From Dehalococcoidia bacterium (GTDB taxonomy: Bacteria; Chloroflexota; Dehalococcoidia; Dehalococcoidales; BS750m-G39): 49,583 bases of DNA. A program made the translations under genes and the position numbers. Shown here piece by piece: positions 17,570-26,546 of this stretch; position 1 is the first letter of the stretch; every line of letters starts with the position of its first letter. The notes beneath the pieces were generated by a model. That model saw only the letters and a list, made by a program, of their open reading frames with translations. It was not told the origin of the DNA and ran no database searches. The stretch is from contig JAUWIX010000007.1 of assembly GCA_030608005.1 (NCBI GenBank), forward strand, positions 1-49,583, written 5' to 3'.

Positions 17570-18418
17570 TCATAACCTAAGGTTGGGATTTCTCTGTTTT
17601 GCCAGAGCTATGAGTCGCTCCACTGATTCCATTGGCACATCGGCGCCACCAATGGCAGTCTCGGCGTTGGGGTCCAGACCATGGTAGTCACTACCACCAG
17701 TGGCAATAAGATTATGCCTATCGGCTAGTCCCACCAGCCTGTTGATTTCTTCTGCGGTATAGCCATCATAGTAAGCCTCAATGCCTACTAGGCCGGCCGC
17801 CTTTAGCTCAACAATCATCGCCTCCGGGTCATTGAGGGTTAACGGATGAGCCAGCACTGGCAACCCTTTAGCTTTAACTATTAGCCCCACTGCCTCTGCT
17901 GGGGTCATCTTTTCCCGCTCAACATAAGCAGGACCGTCTCGGCTTATATATTTGGTGAATGCTTCTTTATTTGTGGTGATATAGCCCTTCTCTAACATAG
18001 CTTGAGCAATATGAGGACGCCCGATAGAACTACCACCAGCTATTTCCTGAACTCGCTGCCAGTCGATATGGATACCCAAATTCTCCAGTTTAGCCACCAT
18101 CCCCTGAGCTCGCCTCACCCGGGAGGTTTTAAATCTATCTAGGTTAGCCTTAAGTTTAAGGTCAGTAAAATCGATAAAGTAGCCGAGGACATGAACCTCA
18201 CCCTGAGCGATATCGGTGCTGATTTCAATGCCGGGTATGACCTTTAGCCTGGGAAAGGCTTGAGCCGCGGCTTGGGCTGAAGCAATACCGTCCACAGTAT
18301 CATGGTCAGTCAGAGCAATAAAGGCTAACCCCCGCTCCGCCGCCTCCTGGATAATATCTGCCGGGGCAAGTCGACCATCAGAGGCGGTGGAGTGTATATG
18401 TAGGTCTACCTTGCTCAC
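17570..18418 (-). CDS. PHP-domain phosphoesterase (YciV/RNase AM-like)
   Basis: A 282-residue PHP metal-dependent phosphoesterase. Metal-binding motifs appear in order: DLHIHSTASDG (residues 4-14), ALTDHDTVDG (about 35-44), PGIEIS, VLAHPLTL and GGSDYHG near the C terminus. The insert between residues 95 and 170 is typical of the YciV group, whose E. coli member is a 5'-3' exoribonuclease that also degrades 3',5'-bisphosphate nucleotides. It is separated by only 2 bp from ymdB, so they are co-translated. With RNase Y upstream this part of the operon is rich in RNA-turnover functions. Confidence 0.85.
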   Translation of the reverse strand: MSKVDLHIHSTASDGRLAPADIIQEAAERGLAFIALTDHDTVDGIASAQAAAQAFPRLKVIPGIEISTDIAQGEVHVLGYFIDFTDLKLKANLDRFKTSRVRRAQGMVAKLENLGIHIDWQRVQEIAGGSSIGRPHIAQAMLEKGYITTNKEAFTKYISRDGPAYVEREKMTPAEAVGLIVKAKGLPVLAHPLTLNDPEAMIVELKAAGLVGIEAYYDGYTAEEINRLVGLADRHNLIATGGSDYHGLDPNAETAIGGADVPMESVERLIALAKQRNPNLRL

Positions 18419-18420
18419 CG

Positions 18421-19182
18421 CTATTCCACCTCCCTGTAGATTCGGGCGATGCTTATTGCCCTACCAGTGTCATCAGCCACCCCGACCATTATGGCGTTAA
18501 GTGCGGTTTTACCCTTACCCACGGATAAATGATGAGGCATCCCGGTCAAAAAGCGCTGAATCACTGCCTCGGCATCATCACCGATAACTGAATCTATAGG
18601 GCCGGTCATCCCTATATCGGTAACATAGGCAGTGCCATGGGGGAGCACTTGGGAATCAATAGTTCCCACATGGGTGTGGGTACCGAGCACGGCGCTGACC
18701 CGTCCGTCCAGGTAACGTCCCATTGCTACCTTCTCTGATGTTGCCTCAGCGTGGAAATCAACAATGATAATTGGCTGCTCAAGCTCAGTTAGCAGTTTGT
18801 CCATAGCTCTAAACGGGCAATCGAAATCGCCGATAAAGGTTCTCCCCATCAAATTAACCACTGCCGCCCGACCAATGGCTATATGTCCTCTACCAGGCAC
18901 CCCCGGAGGATAATTTAATGGGCGAAGGATAGGCATTTCACCATCAAGGTAGGGAATAATCTCCCTCTGAGCCCATATGTGGTTACCCGAGGTCAATACA
19001 TCAACACCAGTATTGAACAGCTCCTTGGCTGTAGTTGAAGTTAGCCCTATGCCGCCGGCGGCATTCTCACCATTGGCAATAACCAGGTCTAACTCATATT
19101 GCTGACGGAGGCCTGGTAAAAGCTGGCTTACTGCTCTCCTACCAGGCCTGCCCACTATATCGCCTATTGCCAATATCAGCAT
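18421..19182 (-). CDS. ymdB: YmdB-type metallophosphoesterase (TIGR00282)
   Basis: A 253-residue calcineurin-like phosphoesterase. It starts MLILAIGDIVGRPGRR; the metal ligands lie in GDIVG, NGENAAGG, TSGNHIW, VDFHAEATSE and GTHTHVGT. Bacillus YmdB hydrolyses cyclic nucleotides and affects biofilm and sporulation decisions. The frame extends to a TTG at 19200, but ATG 19182 has AGGA well placed and gives the family's usual start 8 bp after the rny stop. The gene order rny-ymdB is the same as in Bacillus. Confidence 0.92.
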   Translation of the reverse strand: MLILAIGDIVGRPGRRAVSQLLPGLRQQYELDLVIANGENAAGGIGLTSTTAKELFNTGVDVLTSGNHIWAQREIIPYLDGEMPILRPLNYPPGVPGRGHIAIGRAAVVNLMGRTFIGDFDCPFRAMDKLLTELEQPIIIVDFHAEATSEKVAMGRYLDGRVSAVLGTHTHVGTIDSQVLPHGTAYVTDIGMTGPIDSVIGDDAEAVIQRFLTGMPHHLSVGKGKTALNAIMVGVADDTGRAISIARIYREVE

Positions 19183-19189
19183 TGCTTTC

Positions 19190-20737
19190 CTACTTAGCAA
19201 AATCTATAGCTCTTGTCTCCCTGAGCACGGTAACCTTTATCTGACCCGGATACTCCAGACCTTCTTCTACCTTCTTAACGATGTCTCGGGCGAGCCTCAT
19301 TGCCCCCAGGTCATCAATCTCTTCTGGCTTAACTAGGATACGAATTTCACGACCGGCTTGAATAGCATAGGACTTATCTACTCCTTTGAAGCTATTGGCT
19401 ATATCCTCCAGCGCCTTCAGACGCTTCAAGTAATGTTCCAGAGACTCACGCCTTGCCCCAGGTCTGGCGCTACTAATAGCATCAGCCGCGGCCACGATAA
19501 AACCCCAAATGCCGGCAGTATCAGTCTCAAAGTGGTGCTCAGCGATGCCCTGGACTACCTCAGGGGATTTATCCCATTGCTTAACCAGTTCAGCCCCGAT
19601 GGCAGCGTGAGAGCCCTCTACCTCCCTGTCTACCGCTTTACCAATGTCATGAAGCAGTCCAGCCTTCTTGGCTATGGCAACATTGGCTCCCAATTCTCCA
19701 GCAATCATGCCGGCTAGACTGGCAGCCTCCACTGAATGGGCTAACACATTCTGTCCATAGCTAGTGCGGTACTTAAGGCGACCAAGCAACCTGATTAACT
19801 CAGGGCGCAGTCCGTGCACCCCCACTTGGTAAGCTGCCTGCTCTCCGGCGCTATAGATAGCAGCATCTACTTCCTCCTTAGTCTTGGCTACTACCTCTTC
19901 AATACGAGCTGGGTGGATACGACCATCAAGGATAAGCTTGGTTAAAGCCAGGCGAGCTATCTCTCGCCGCACCGGGTCAAAGCTGGATAGGGTCACTGCT
20001 TCAGGGGTATCATCAACGATGAGGTCAACCCCGGTAGCCTGCTCTAGAGCTCTAATATTACGCCCCTCTCGTCCGATAAGCCTCCCCTTCATCTCGTCAC
20101 TGGGAAGGGGGACAGTAGCCACCGTTGTTTCAGATACAACCTCAGAGGCACAACGCTGTATTGCCTGCGCCAGAATCCCCTGAGCTTTCTCATTGGCTTC
20201 CTCTTTTAACTTGGCTTCCCATTCCCGAAGGCGTCGTGAGATTTCATCCTGCATCTCAGTCTCTATGGTATCAAGCAAGGCTTGCTTTGCCTCGGCGGTG
20301 GACATGCCTGAAATCAACTCTAGCTGCCTTAACTGCCTATTTTTAACTTCATCAAGGTGACTGTGAATGGACTCTATCTCCTTTTCTTTGTTGGACAGAT
20401 TGCGCTCACGTTGCTCCACACCTTCTAGCTTGTGCTCCAAGGACTCCATCTTTTGAGATAGGCGGCTTTCCTGACGCTGTAGTTCAATGCGCCGTTCTCG
20501 ATGTTCGGCATCAGCTACTGATTTGATTTTCTCTGCTTCCTGTTTCGCCTCACTGAGCGTATTCTTGGACTCAGCCCTGGCTTCAGCCGTTATTCTAGAA
20601 GCTTTCCTCTGGGCAATACGAAGCTGACGGTTTACCATCATCCTCCTGAAGAGGAAGATAGCCATGCCGCCAAATACTACACCTATGACGAAACTAAAGA
20701 AAACGCCTAATATTGGTTCTATTCCCGTTATTCCCAT
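19190..20737 (-). CDS. rny: Ribonuclease Y
   Basis: A 515-residue endoribonuclease that starts mRNA decay at the membrane. An N-terminal membrane helix (about 8-30) is followed by a long charged coiled coil (about 35-190). A KH domain follows with [15 protein letters not shown], then an HD domain with the metal site in [18 protein letters not shown]. The C terminus shows RNase Y-specific [16 protein letters not shown]. Ribosome-binding site AGGGGGTG precedes ATG. Between it and recX lie 95 bp with no clear terminator. Confidence 0.97.
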   Translation of the reverse strand: MGITGIEPILGVFFSFVIGVVFGGMAIFLFRRMMVNRQLRIAQRKASRITAEARAESKNTLSEAKQEAEKIKSVADAEHRERRIELQRQESRLSQKMESLEHKLEGVEQRERNLSNKEKEIESIHSHLDEVKNRQLRQLELISGMSTAEAKQALLDTIETEMQDEISRRLREWEAKLKEEANEKAQGILAQAIQRCASEVVSETTVATVPLPSDEMKGRLIGREGRNIRALEQATGVDLIVDDTPEAVTLSSFDPVRREIARLALTKLILDGRIHPARIEEVVAKTKEEVDAAIYSAGEQAAYQVGVHGLRPELIRLLGRLKYRTSYGQNVLAHSVEAASLAGMIAGELGANVAIAKKAGLLHDIGKAVDREVEGSHAAIGAELVKQWDKSPEVVQGIAEHHFETDTAGIWGFIVAAADAISSARPGARRESLEHYLKRLKALEDIANSFKGVDKSYAIQAGREIRILVKPEEIDDLGAMRLARDIVKKVEEGLEYPGQIKVTVLRETRAIDFAK

Positions 20738-20832
20738 TTTTCACCCCCTTTATTGGTGGCTTTCCCCTACTTGGGAATAGATTATAGATAGCTAATACTA
20801 CTCACTTTCCTACTTTGGGTCAAGGTAAGATG

Positions 20833-21471
20833 CTATCTAGACCTATTCACCACTTCCTGCCACACCTGTGGCACAGTATGGCTTATCACCCTATAACCAA
20901 AACCACGGCGCTTGAGATATCCACCTAGCCGACGGTGAAAGCTCTGATAATCAGACAGGGGAAAACTATGAGCTCGGCTCAGGGCTGCCCGATAGGCGCT
21001 ATCTTCATCGTCAATGCCAGCCACCACCTGGTCTATGATGTCATCGGCTACTCCCTTTTGCCTTAGCTCTAACCTGGCTAGCCACTGGCTACGTGGGTTA
21101 AACGATTCTCGGTTATCCTTCCAGAATTGAGCAAAAGCCAAATCATCCACCAACCCTTGCTCCCTTAGCTTGGCGAGCGCTGCCTCCACATTATCACCAT
21201 CAAAGCCACGCCGGTGAAGCCGCTCTCTTAATTCAGCCTCGCTCCGCGGTCGGTAGCTGAGGTAGTGGATAGCAGCATTAAGGCAACGATGTAAAAGGTC
21301 AGACCTAGCCAGCGCCTCAATGTTGCTTTCAGATAGCTCTTGCCCCACCTGTAAACTCTCTTTTACCGCTACCTCAGCTTCCAAACTGAAGGCAAACTTG
21401 CTGTCTAAGAATACATTTACCCGCTTTCCCTGTCTCCTCCCAGCACGGATGGCAGTAACCTTTTTCACCAA
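20833..21471 (-). CDS. recX: RecX regulatory protein
   Basis: A 212-residue three-helix-repeat protein that binds and limits RecA filaments. Recognisable motifs: LSYRPRSEAELRERLHRRGF (about 70-89), LREQGLVDDLAFAQFW, and GGYLKRRGFGY near the end. The start is TTG 21471 or GTG 21468; no ATG is available and the ribosome-binding site is weak, so low expression relative to recA is likely. It lies 90 bp downstream of recA, beyond a strong hairpin terminator, so recX would depend on read-through. Confidence 0.92.
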   Translation of the reverse strand: MVKKVTAIRAGRRQGKRVNVFLDSKFAFSLEAEVAVKESLQVGQELSESNIEALARSDLLHRCLNAAIHYLSYRPRSEAELRERLHRRGFDGDNVEAALAKLREQGLVDDLAFAQFWKDNRESFNPRSQWLARLELRQKGVADDIIDQVVAGIDDEDSAYRAALSRAHSFPLSDYQSFHRRLGGYLKRRGFGYRVISHTVPQVWQEVVNRSR

Positions 21472-21487
21472 TTTGCCCTACCCCTTT

Positions 21488-21524
21488 CAAAAACGTAAGG
21501 CTGAGGCCTAAGCCTCAGCCTTAC
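21488..21524 (-). terminator. Intrinsic terminator between recA and recX
   Basis: A perfect 13-bp stem (GTAAGGCTGAGGC, 21495-21507, with its complement 21512-21524) closed by a 4-nt loop. On the minus strand it is followed by G and then five T (21493-21489). It sits just past recA and before recX. Confidence 0.8.
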
Positions 21525-21561
21525 TCATATTGCCTATTAGCCTATTCTGTTGAGAATACTC

Positions 21562-22569
21562 TTAGACCAAAGGATTGTGGTTGGTGATAGCTGAGGCTCT
21601 AACCTGCTGCTCAATCTCCCGGGCAAGCTCGGGATTCTGGCTCAGGTATTGTTTGGCATTTTCCCTACCTTGCCCCAAGCGAATATCACCATAGGAGAAA
21701 AAGGCGCCGGTCTTCTTGACTATCCCCAGCTCTACGCCAAGGTCGATAAGATTTCCCTCCTTGCTTATCCCGTGGTCAAACATAATGTCAAACTGAGCAC
21801 TTTTGAATGGAGGGGCAACCTTATTCTTGACCACCTTAGCCCGGACAAGGTTGCCTATGGCTTCATTTCCATGCTTGATAGTCTCAACTCGCCTTAGGTC
21901 TATCCTTACCGAGCTATAGAATTTCAGAGCCCTGCCCCCTGGCGTCACCTCAGGATTACCAAAGATAATACCAACCTTTTCTCTTAGCTGGTTGATGAAT
22001 ACCACTGCAGTGCCAGACTTACCGATAGCGGCGGCTAGCTTTCTCAATGCTTGAGACATTAGACGGGCTTGTAAGCCAACATGAGTATCTCCCATCTCCC
22101 CCTCAATTTCAGCTCGGGGTACCAATGCAGCCACGCTATCAATTACTATGACATCAACAGCCCCGCTCCTGACCAGCGCCTCGGTAATCTCCAGAGCCTG
22201 CTCCCCGGTATCAGGTTGAGAGATGAGCAGGTCATCAACATTGACACCGCAATTGGCAGCATAGGAAGGGTCTAGAGCGTGCTCCACATCAATATAGGCA
22301 GCCAACCCCTCTTTCTTTTGTGCTTCAGCAATTATATGTTGACCTAGGGTGGTTTTCCCTGATGCCTCGGGACCAAATATCTCTGTAATCCGTCCTCTGG
22401 GGATACCACCTATGCCTAAGGCCAGGTCTAACGCCAGCGAGCCGCTGGGGATAGCCTCCACTGGTGACATAATAGCAGAGGCTCCCAGCTTCATCACTGA
22501 GCCTTTGCCAAACCGCTTCTCTATCTGGCTGATAGCTAGCTCCAGCGCCTTCTCTTTCTCTGTGGTCAT
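21562..22569 (-). CDS. recA: Recombinase RecA
   Basis: A 335-residue DNA strand-exchange ATPase. Walker A GPEASGKT lies at 66-73; [13 protein letters not shown] covers Walker B and the hydrolysis loop, and [16 protein letters not shown] spans loop L2. The protein is shorter at the C terminus than E. coli RecA, lacking the long acidic tail. No Bacillus-type or E. coli-type SOS box could be seen in the 100 bp upstream. The 102-bp gap to nadE is AT-rich and should hold the promoter, but no confident -35/-10 pair was found. Confidence 0.98.
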   Translation of the reverse strand: MTTEKEKALELAISQIEKRFGKGSVMKLGASAIMSPVEAIPSGSLALDLALGIGGIPRGRITEIFGPEASGKTTLGQHIIAEAQKKEGLAAYIDVEHALDPSYAANCGVNVDDLLISQPDTGEQALEITEALVRSGAVDVIVIDSVAALVPRAEIEGEMGDTHVGLQARLMSQALRKLAAAIGKSGTAVVFINQLREKVGIIFGNPEVTPGGRALKFYSSVRIDLRRVETIKHGNEAIGNLVRAKVVKNKVAPPFKSAQFDIMFDHGISKEGNLIDLGVELGIVKKTGAFFSYGDIRLGQGRENAKQYLSQNPELAREIEQQVRASAITNHNPLV

Positions 22570-22671
22570 ATTCGCCTACTTGCATCATAGCACAGATGCC
22601 TCATCAAAACAAGGGCGAACAGCCAAATAATATATCATGGGAAAAAGATTTTATAAGGAAAAAGGGTGTAG

Positions 22672-23406
22672 CTAGGCCTCAAAGCTAGCCACCGGGGGTG
22701 GCTGGTGCTTATGTTCACTGGCCGCTATCATGGACTCAATCCTCTTTTTTAGCTCCTCCGATGCTTCACCGGTAACCAGATAGCGGTCAAGCTTATCATA
22801 GCTGAGCCCCAGTTCCCCTTCGTCGGTTTGCCCTTCCCATAAACCGGCTGAGGGAGGCTTGTTGATAATCGGCTGCGGAATGCCCAAAAATCGGGCTAGT
22901 TCTCTTATTTCTCCTTTGACCATATTGCCCAGGGGCAGAATATCCACCCCGGCATCACCATATTTGGTGGAGTAGCCCACAGAAAGCTCACTTCGATTAC
23001 CTGCCCCAACCACCATATATTTAAGCTGGTTGGCAAAGTAGTAAAGGGTGAGCATTCTCAACCTCGCTTTGAGGTTGGCTTTAGCCAGACGGCTGACATC
23101 GGGGTCTATCTTATCATCGGGTAGTACCTTGAGCAGGGCATCAAAAGCAGCATCAAGAACCACCGTACTAATGGGGATAGAAAACTTGTCAGCCACCGCC
23201 AGGGCATGCTCCATATCCTCCTGCCTACTGTAGCAGGGCATAATCACCCCGAGCATATTCTGGGGAAAGGCGCGGTAACACAGTACCGCCGCTACTGAGG
23301 AATCCAGTCCACCACTTACGCCCAGCACCACCCCCTTACACCCAGCAGCCAACACCTTGTCTCTTATCCACGAAACCAGCTTCTCAGCTAACTGTTCCAA
23401 ATTCAT
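22672..23406 (-). CDS. nadE: NAD+ synthetase
   Basis: A 244-residue ammonia-dependent NAD synthetase that amidates deamido-NAD+ with ATP. The P-loop SGGLDSSVAA lies at about 31-40. GTGNRSEL-type motif reads GAGNRSELSVGYSTKYGD, followed by GNMVKGEIREL and KPPSAGLWEGQTDE. There is no N-terminal nitrilase/glutaminase domain, so free ammonia or a separate glutaminase must supply nitrogen. This is the first gene of the minus-strand block that continues to recA. Confidence 0.95.
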   Translation of the reverse strand: MNLEQLAEKLVSWIRDKVLAAGCKGVVLGVSGGLDSSVAAVLCYRAFPQNMLGVIMPCYSRQEDMEHALAVADKFSIPISTVVLDAAFDALLKVLPDDKIDPDVSRLAKANLKARLRMLTLYYFANQLKYMVVGAGNRSELSVGYSTKYGDAGVDILPLGNMVKGEIRELARFLGIPQPIINKPPSAGLWEGQTDEGELGLSYDKLDRYLVTGEASEELKKRIESMIAASEHKHQPPPVASFEA

Positions 23407-23492
23407 ATCGCTCTCTGTTGTAGCACTAGGTTGGCAGTAGTATACTACCGTGTAGCTATCTGGTCAAAAGATTAGGTAGAAATGGTTTATTA

Positions 23493-23745
23493 ACCCTATC
23501 CCCTGTATCCCCTTCCCCTTGAAAAGGGGAAGGGGAAAAATAATCGAAGAGGGGCGTAGCCCCTCTTAAACACCAGAAAATAGAGAGTCCAAGAGAGGCG
23601 AAGCCCCTAAATGTATTGTAGGGAGTGTTAGAGGGACGAGGTCCCTCTTATACAACTACTTCCCCCGCCCTTGTAAGGGAGGGGGATAAAGAGGGAGGGG
23701 GATAAAGGGGGAGGGTTGCTAAGTAAATGCCTAAGGGGGTGAGGT
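23493..23745 (+). repeat. Interspersed GC-rich palindromic repeat, copy D
   Basis: Fills the 350-bp gap between nadE and the amidohydrolase. It lacks the 70-bp head but keeps the inner palindromes (AGAGGGGCGTAGCCCCTCTT, GAGGCGAAGCCCC, AGGGACGAGGTCCCTCTT) and the tail GCTAAGTAAATGCCTAAG, GGGGGTGAGGT. The tail ends 12 bp before the next start codon and may supply part of the ribosome-binding region (GGTGAGG, then AAGGA). Confidence 0.8.
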
Positions 23746-23756
23746 AGACAAGGAAA

Positions 23757-25301
23757 ATGTCAGCAGACCTTATCCTTAAGAATGCCAATGTGATAACGAT
23801 GGACCCCACCTGTCCCGCTGCTGAGCTGGTGGCTATCAAAGATAATAGGATTTTGCTGGTTGCCGGCAATGAGGAGTTGGAGCAAGTTAAGGGGGCAAAG
23901 ACCAAGATAATTGATTGCCAGGGCAAGACGGTGGTGCCTGGTTTCAATGATGCTCACTGCCATATTTTCTCCTTTATAAGGAAGCTGCGTAGCCTCGACC
24001 TGAGTCCATCATCGGTTAGCTCTATCGCTGACATAAAGGCATCTATCCGCCGCCGAGCCCAGAGCCTTCCACCAGGTAACTGGCTCACCGGCACCGATTA
24101 CAATGAGTTCTACCTGGCTGAGAAGCTGCATCCCAATCGCTGGGATTTAGACGAGGCAGCACCTCAGCACCCGGTAGTCCTGGCGCACCGCTCTCTGCAT
24201 GCCTGTGTGCTCAACAGCCTGGCACTCTCTCTAGCTGGCATCACTGGGGAAACCCCGGAACCACCTGGGGGGCTTATTGCTCGAGACCTTGACACCGGAG
24301 AGCCAAGCGGTCTTTTGCTTGAGATGTTGGGCTATATCAGGGAGAAGGTATTGCCCCCTCTATCCGAAGATGAGTTGGCCGAGGGCATAGCCTCAGCCAA
24401 TCGGCACTACCTGTCTATGGGCATTACCTCACTACAGGAGGCTACAGCGACCAACGATTTTGCTCGGTGGCAAACCCTCCAGCGGTTTAAGGATAGCGGT
24501 AAGCTTAAAAGCCGGGTGTCTATGATGTTTGGCATCGAAGCCTTGAGCCAGTTTCAGGAGGCAGGTTTAGCTTTAGGTTCTGGTGATAGTCAGTTGCGCC
24601 TGGGTGGGGTAAAGATGATTCTGAATGAAACTACTGGACAGCTACAGCCGCCACAGCCTGAGTTAAATCAGCAGGCGCTTGGTGTCCACCAGGCTGGATT
24701 TCAGCTAGCCATCCATTGCATTGAGCAGAGCACTGTGGAGGCAGCCATCGCTGCCCTGGAATATATCAGCAGCCAGGTGCCCTTGGCTGAGCGACGCCAC
24801 CGCTTGGAACATTGCTCCGAGTGTCCGCCCCAATTGCTCAGGCGGCTAATTGGGCTCAAAGCTATGGTGGTCACCCAGCCCCCTTTTATCTACTATAGTG
24901 GTGAAAGATATTTAGCCACCCTATCTCTCACCCAGCTTAGGTGGTTATACCGAATTAAATCCTTCCTCGGCGGTGGTTTAATGGTTGCCGGTAGCTCGGA
25001 TTCTCCGGTGGTGCCAGATAACCCGCTGGTTGGCATATATTCCGCCGTCACCAGGCGGGCTGAGTCAGGGCAGGAGCTTTTGCCTGAGGAATGCATCTCA
25101 GCCGAACAGGCGCTGGCTATGTATACTACCAACGCTGCTTATGCCTCGTTTGAAGAGAATATCAAAGGCTCCATCACTCGGGGTAAGCTGGCTGATATGG
25201 TAGTATTAAGCGCTGACCCCATAAAATCGCCCCCGGAGCGGATTAAAGATATTCGGGTGGAGATGACCATTGTTGATGGCAAGGTGGCATGGGAGGTTTG
25301 A
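23757..25301 (+). CDS. YtcJ-type amidohydrolase (Amidohydro_3)
   Basis: A 514-residue metal-dependent hydrolase. Residues 1-60 form the small beta-sandwich, ending in VVPGFNDAHCHIF with the HxH metal pair. Later metal-site residues lie in LAIHCIEQ and RRHRLEHCSE (histidines) and AGSSDSPV (catalytic aspartate). The C-terminal strand DMVVLSADP is the usual closing motif. Relatives act on amides, carbamates or imidazolones; the substrate is not predictable. The ATG follows directly after the tail of repeat copy D. Confidence 0.88.
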   Translation: MSADLILKNANVITMDPTCPAAELVAIKDNRILLVAGNEELEQVKGAKTKIIDCQGKTVVPGFNDAHCHIFSFIRKLRSLDLSPSSVSSIADIKASIRRRAQSLPPGNWLTGTDYNEFYLAEKLHPNRWDLDEAAPQHPVVLAHRSLHACVLNSLALSLAGITGETPEPPGGLIARDLDTGEPSGLLLEMLGYIREKVLPPLSEDELAEGIASANRHYLSMGITSLQEATATNDFARWQTLQRFKDSGKLKSRVSMMFGIEALSQFQEAGLALGSGDSQLRLGGVKMILNETTGQLQPPQPELNQQALGVHQAGFQLAIHCIEQSTVEAAIAALEYISSQVPLAERRHRLEHCSECPPQLLRRLIGLKAMVVTQPPFIYYSGERYLATLSLTQLRWLYRIKSFLGGGLMVAGSSDSPVVPDNPLVGIYSAVTRRAESGQELLPEECISAEQALAMYTTNAAYASFEENIKGSITRGKLADMVVLSADPIKSPPERIKDIRVEMTIVDGKVAWEV

Positions 25302-25419
25302 CCGCAAAACCTACGACCAGTCAATTGAGCTATTGCGGAAAGCAATAAATAAGACTAAACTGGGTATTAGGGAAAAGAATGAGGCGCTTAATAGATTAAA
25401 TAGGGTGAGGAGTATATAA
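25276..25419 (+). CDS. Possible 47-residue basic helical protein
   Basis: A short frame, ATG 25276 to TAA 25417-25419, overlaps the end of the amidohydrolase by 26 bp and fills most of the gap to the YbjQ-like gene. The translation is strongly charged and looks like an amphipathic helix (YDQSIELLRKAINK, later REKNEALNRLNRVRS). The ribosome-binding site is weak (GGTGGAG, 13 nt upstream). I recognise no family. It could also be a decayed remnant of a larger gene. Confidence 0.3.
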   Translation: MARWHGRFDRKTYDQSIELLRKAINKTKLGIREKNEALNRLNRVRSI

Positions 25420-25459
25420 TTACGATTGAATTCAAAAGTCTTTGTGAAAGGGGGAAACT

Positions 25460-26008
25460 ATGAAGGTAATTCGACTGATTGGCTCGCTAGCTTTCGTACT
25501 CGGGTTATTTATCGCGATCTTTGCTGGGATGCCTTGGTACATCTACAACGAGCCCATGTTGCCCTTGTGGTTGGAGATTGCGGTCTACGGCTTTCTCGGT
25601 GGTATCCTGCTGGTCTTACTGACGGTGGCTGTCGAACAGCGGAAAGCCAAGGCTATAGGGGAGGAACTTCCACCCGTTGGGACCCAGCCTCGGGTGTTGC
25701 TCCAGAATTCTGCAGAAGTCCCCGGTCGCGAGATAACCGAGAATTTGGGCTTGGTCAAGGGGCACACTATCTTTGCCATCTGGCTGGGCAGGGACATTTC
25801 TGCCATGGTGCGACTGATTCTTGGTGGTGAGCTGATTGAGTACACGGAGATGATGGGGCGAGCCCGTGAGGTGGCTACTGCTCGGATGATAGCCCAGGCT
25901 GAGGAGCTGGGGGCTGACGCGGTCATTAACGTCCGTTACGTGACTACCAGTGTCATAGCCAGCGCCGCTGAGCTTTTGGCATACGGCACGGCTGTCAAGC
26001 TCAAGTAG
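25460..26008 (+). CDS. YbjQ/UPF0145-domain membrane-anchored protein
   Basis: A 182-residue protein with two N-terminal membrane helices (about 5-26 and 35-55) followed by a YbjQ domain (about 80-182). The domain carries the family's MGRAREVATARMIAQAEELGADAVINVRY and ends in LLAYGTAVKL. YbjQ proteins form pentameric rings and were called heavy-metal-binding from structure alone; the function is not established. The membrane anchor is an addition to the usual ~105-residue soluble form. AAAGGGGG precedes the ATG. The last 8 bp overlap a decayed minus-strand gene fragment. Confidence 0.82.
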   Translation: MKVIRLIGSLAFVLGLFIAIFAGMPWYIYNEPMLPLWLEIAVYGFLGGILLVLLTVAVEQRKAKAIGEELPPVGTQPRVLLQNSAEVPGREITENLGLVKGHTIFAIWLGRDISAMVRLILGGELIEYTEMMGRAREVATARMIAQAEELGADAVINVRYVTTSVIASAAELLAYGTAVKLK

Positions 26009-26140
26009 CCCTTCTTCTGGTAAATAGCAGATACCCCCCAGCCACCCCACCCAAAATTATTGCCAGCCCGATGGTTATACCAGCACAGAATAGAGCCACA
26101 TCGTAGGAAAAGGGCTTGTGGGACTCAGGGCGAGCCAGAA
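26001..26140 (-). pseudogene. C-terminal remnant of a DUF1461 membrane protein
   Basis: Read on the minus strand, from about 26140 to a TGA at 26003-26001, the sequence encodes a fragment with SYDVALFCAGITIGLAIILGG followed by a basic end (LLFTRRRAT). It aligns with the last 45 residues of the intact protein encoded at 26916-27629 (FYDTALFCA, VVLGGLTG, YYFNKMRA). Upstream there is no start codon in frame and an early stop, so only the tail of a second copy survives. The two copies have diverged well past recent duplication. Confidence 0.65.
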
Positions 26141-26188
26141 TCCAAACTTTCTGTTATAGTAAGCTTGAAACTCTTGTGGGAGGTTGAT

Positions 26189-26401
26189 GTGCTGGTAAAA
26201 ATAGAAACCTATTTCGATGGGGAGTTTTGGTGTGCCCGAGGGATCGGAGAGGACATATTTACTCAGGCCAATACCCTGGATGAACTCTACCAGAATATCA
26301 GTGAGGCAGTAGCCGTTCATTATGGTGAGACGGATGAGCCCATTACCATCCTGACTCTGTCTGAGGTAAAGTTAGCCGGTGCCAAAGCTCCCACAAGTTA
26401 G
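26189..26401 (+). CDS. hicB: HicB-like antitoxin
   Basis: A 70-residue protein in the HicB partial-RNase-H fold: VKIETYFDGEFWCARGIGEDIFTQANTLDELYQNISEAV shows the beta-beta-alpha start (split here: FDGEFWCARG, then TQANTLDELYQNI). No DNA-binding C-terminal domain is present. Starts at GTG 26189 behind GGGAGG; the frame is open further upstream, but that part runs through the DUF1461 remnant. It overlaps the HicA frame by 23 bp, the normal tight coupling of the pair, in the less common order antitoxin first. Confidence 0.7.
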   Translation: MLVKIETYFDGEFWCARGIGEDIFTQANTLDELYQNISEAVAVHYGETDEPITILTLSEVKLAGAKAPTS

Positions 26402-26531
26402 CGGCAGTAAATTAGTCGGGCTTCTTCAGTCTCTAGGCTATGAAGTCATTAGACAACGAGGGAGTCACATTCGGCTAAGGAGGGTCACGCCTCTGGGTGA
26501 ACACACCATTACTGTTCCAGCAAATAAATAA
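26379..26531 (+). CDS. hicA: HicA-like mRNA interferase toxin, C-terminally truncated
   Basis: A 50-residue frame, too short for ordinary gene calling. The double-stranded-RNA-binding-like HicA fold is clear: SGSKLVGLLQSLGYEVIRQRGSHIRL (split: SKLVGLLQSLGYEV and RQRGSHIRLRR with the catalytic histidine of GSH), then GEHTITVPANK. Typical HicA proteins continue for another 15-25 residues (a GTLxxIL helix); here TAA at 26529-26531 ends it. In the same frame beyond the stop the codons read GGLLI, which resembles that missing helix, so a nonsense change is possible. The toxin may be inactive. Confidence 0.65.
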   Translation: MPKLPQVSGSKLVGLLQSLGYEVIRQRGSHIRLRRVTPLGEHTITVPANK

Positions 26532-26546
26532 GGAGGGTTGCTAATT

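Noticed and set aside
22570-22671. SOS box upstream of recA
   Set aside because: No match to the E. coli or Bacillus LexA consensus; the GCGAACAGCC stretch lacks the second half-site.
26060-26188. Longer N-terminal extension of HicB
   Set aside because: The upstream codons run antisense through the DUF1461 remnant; GTG 26189 has a good ribosome-binding site and fits the fold.
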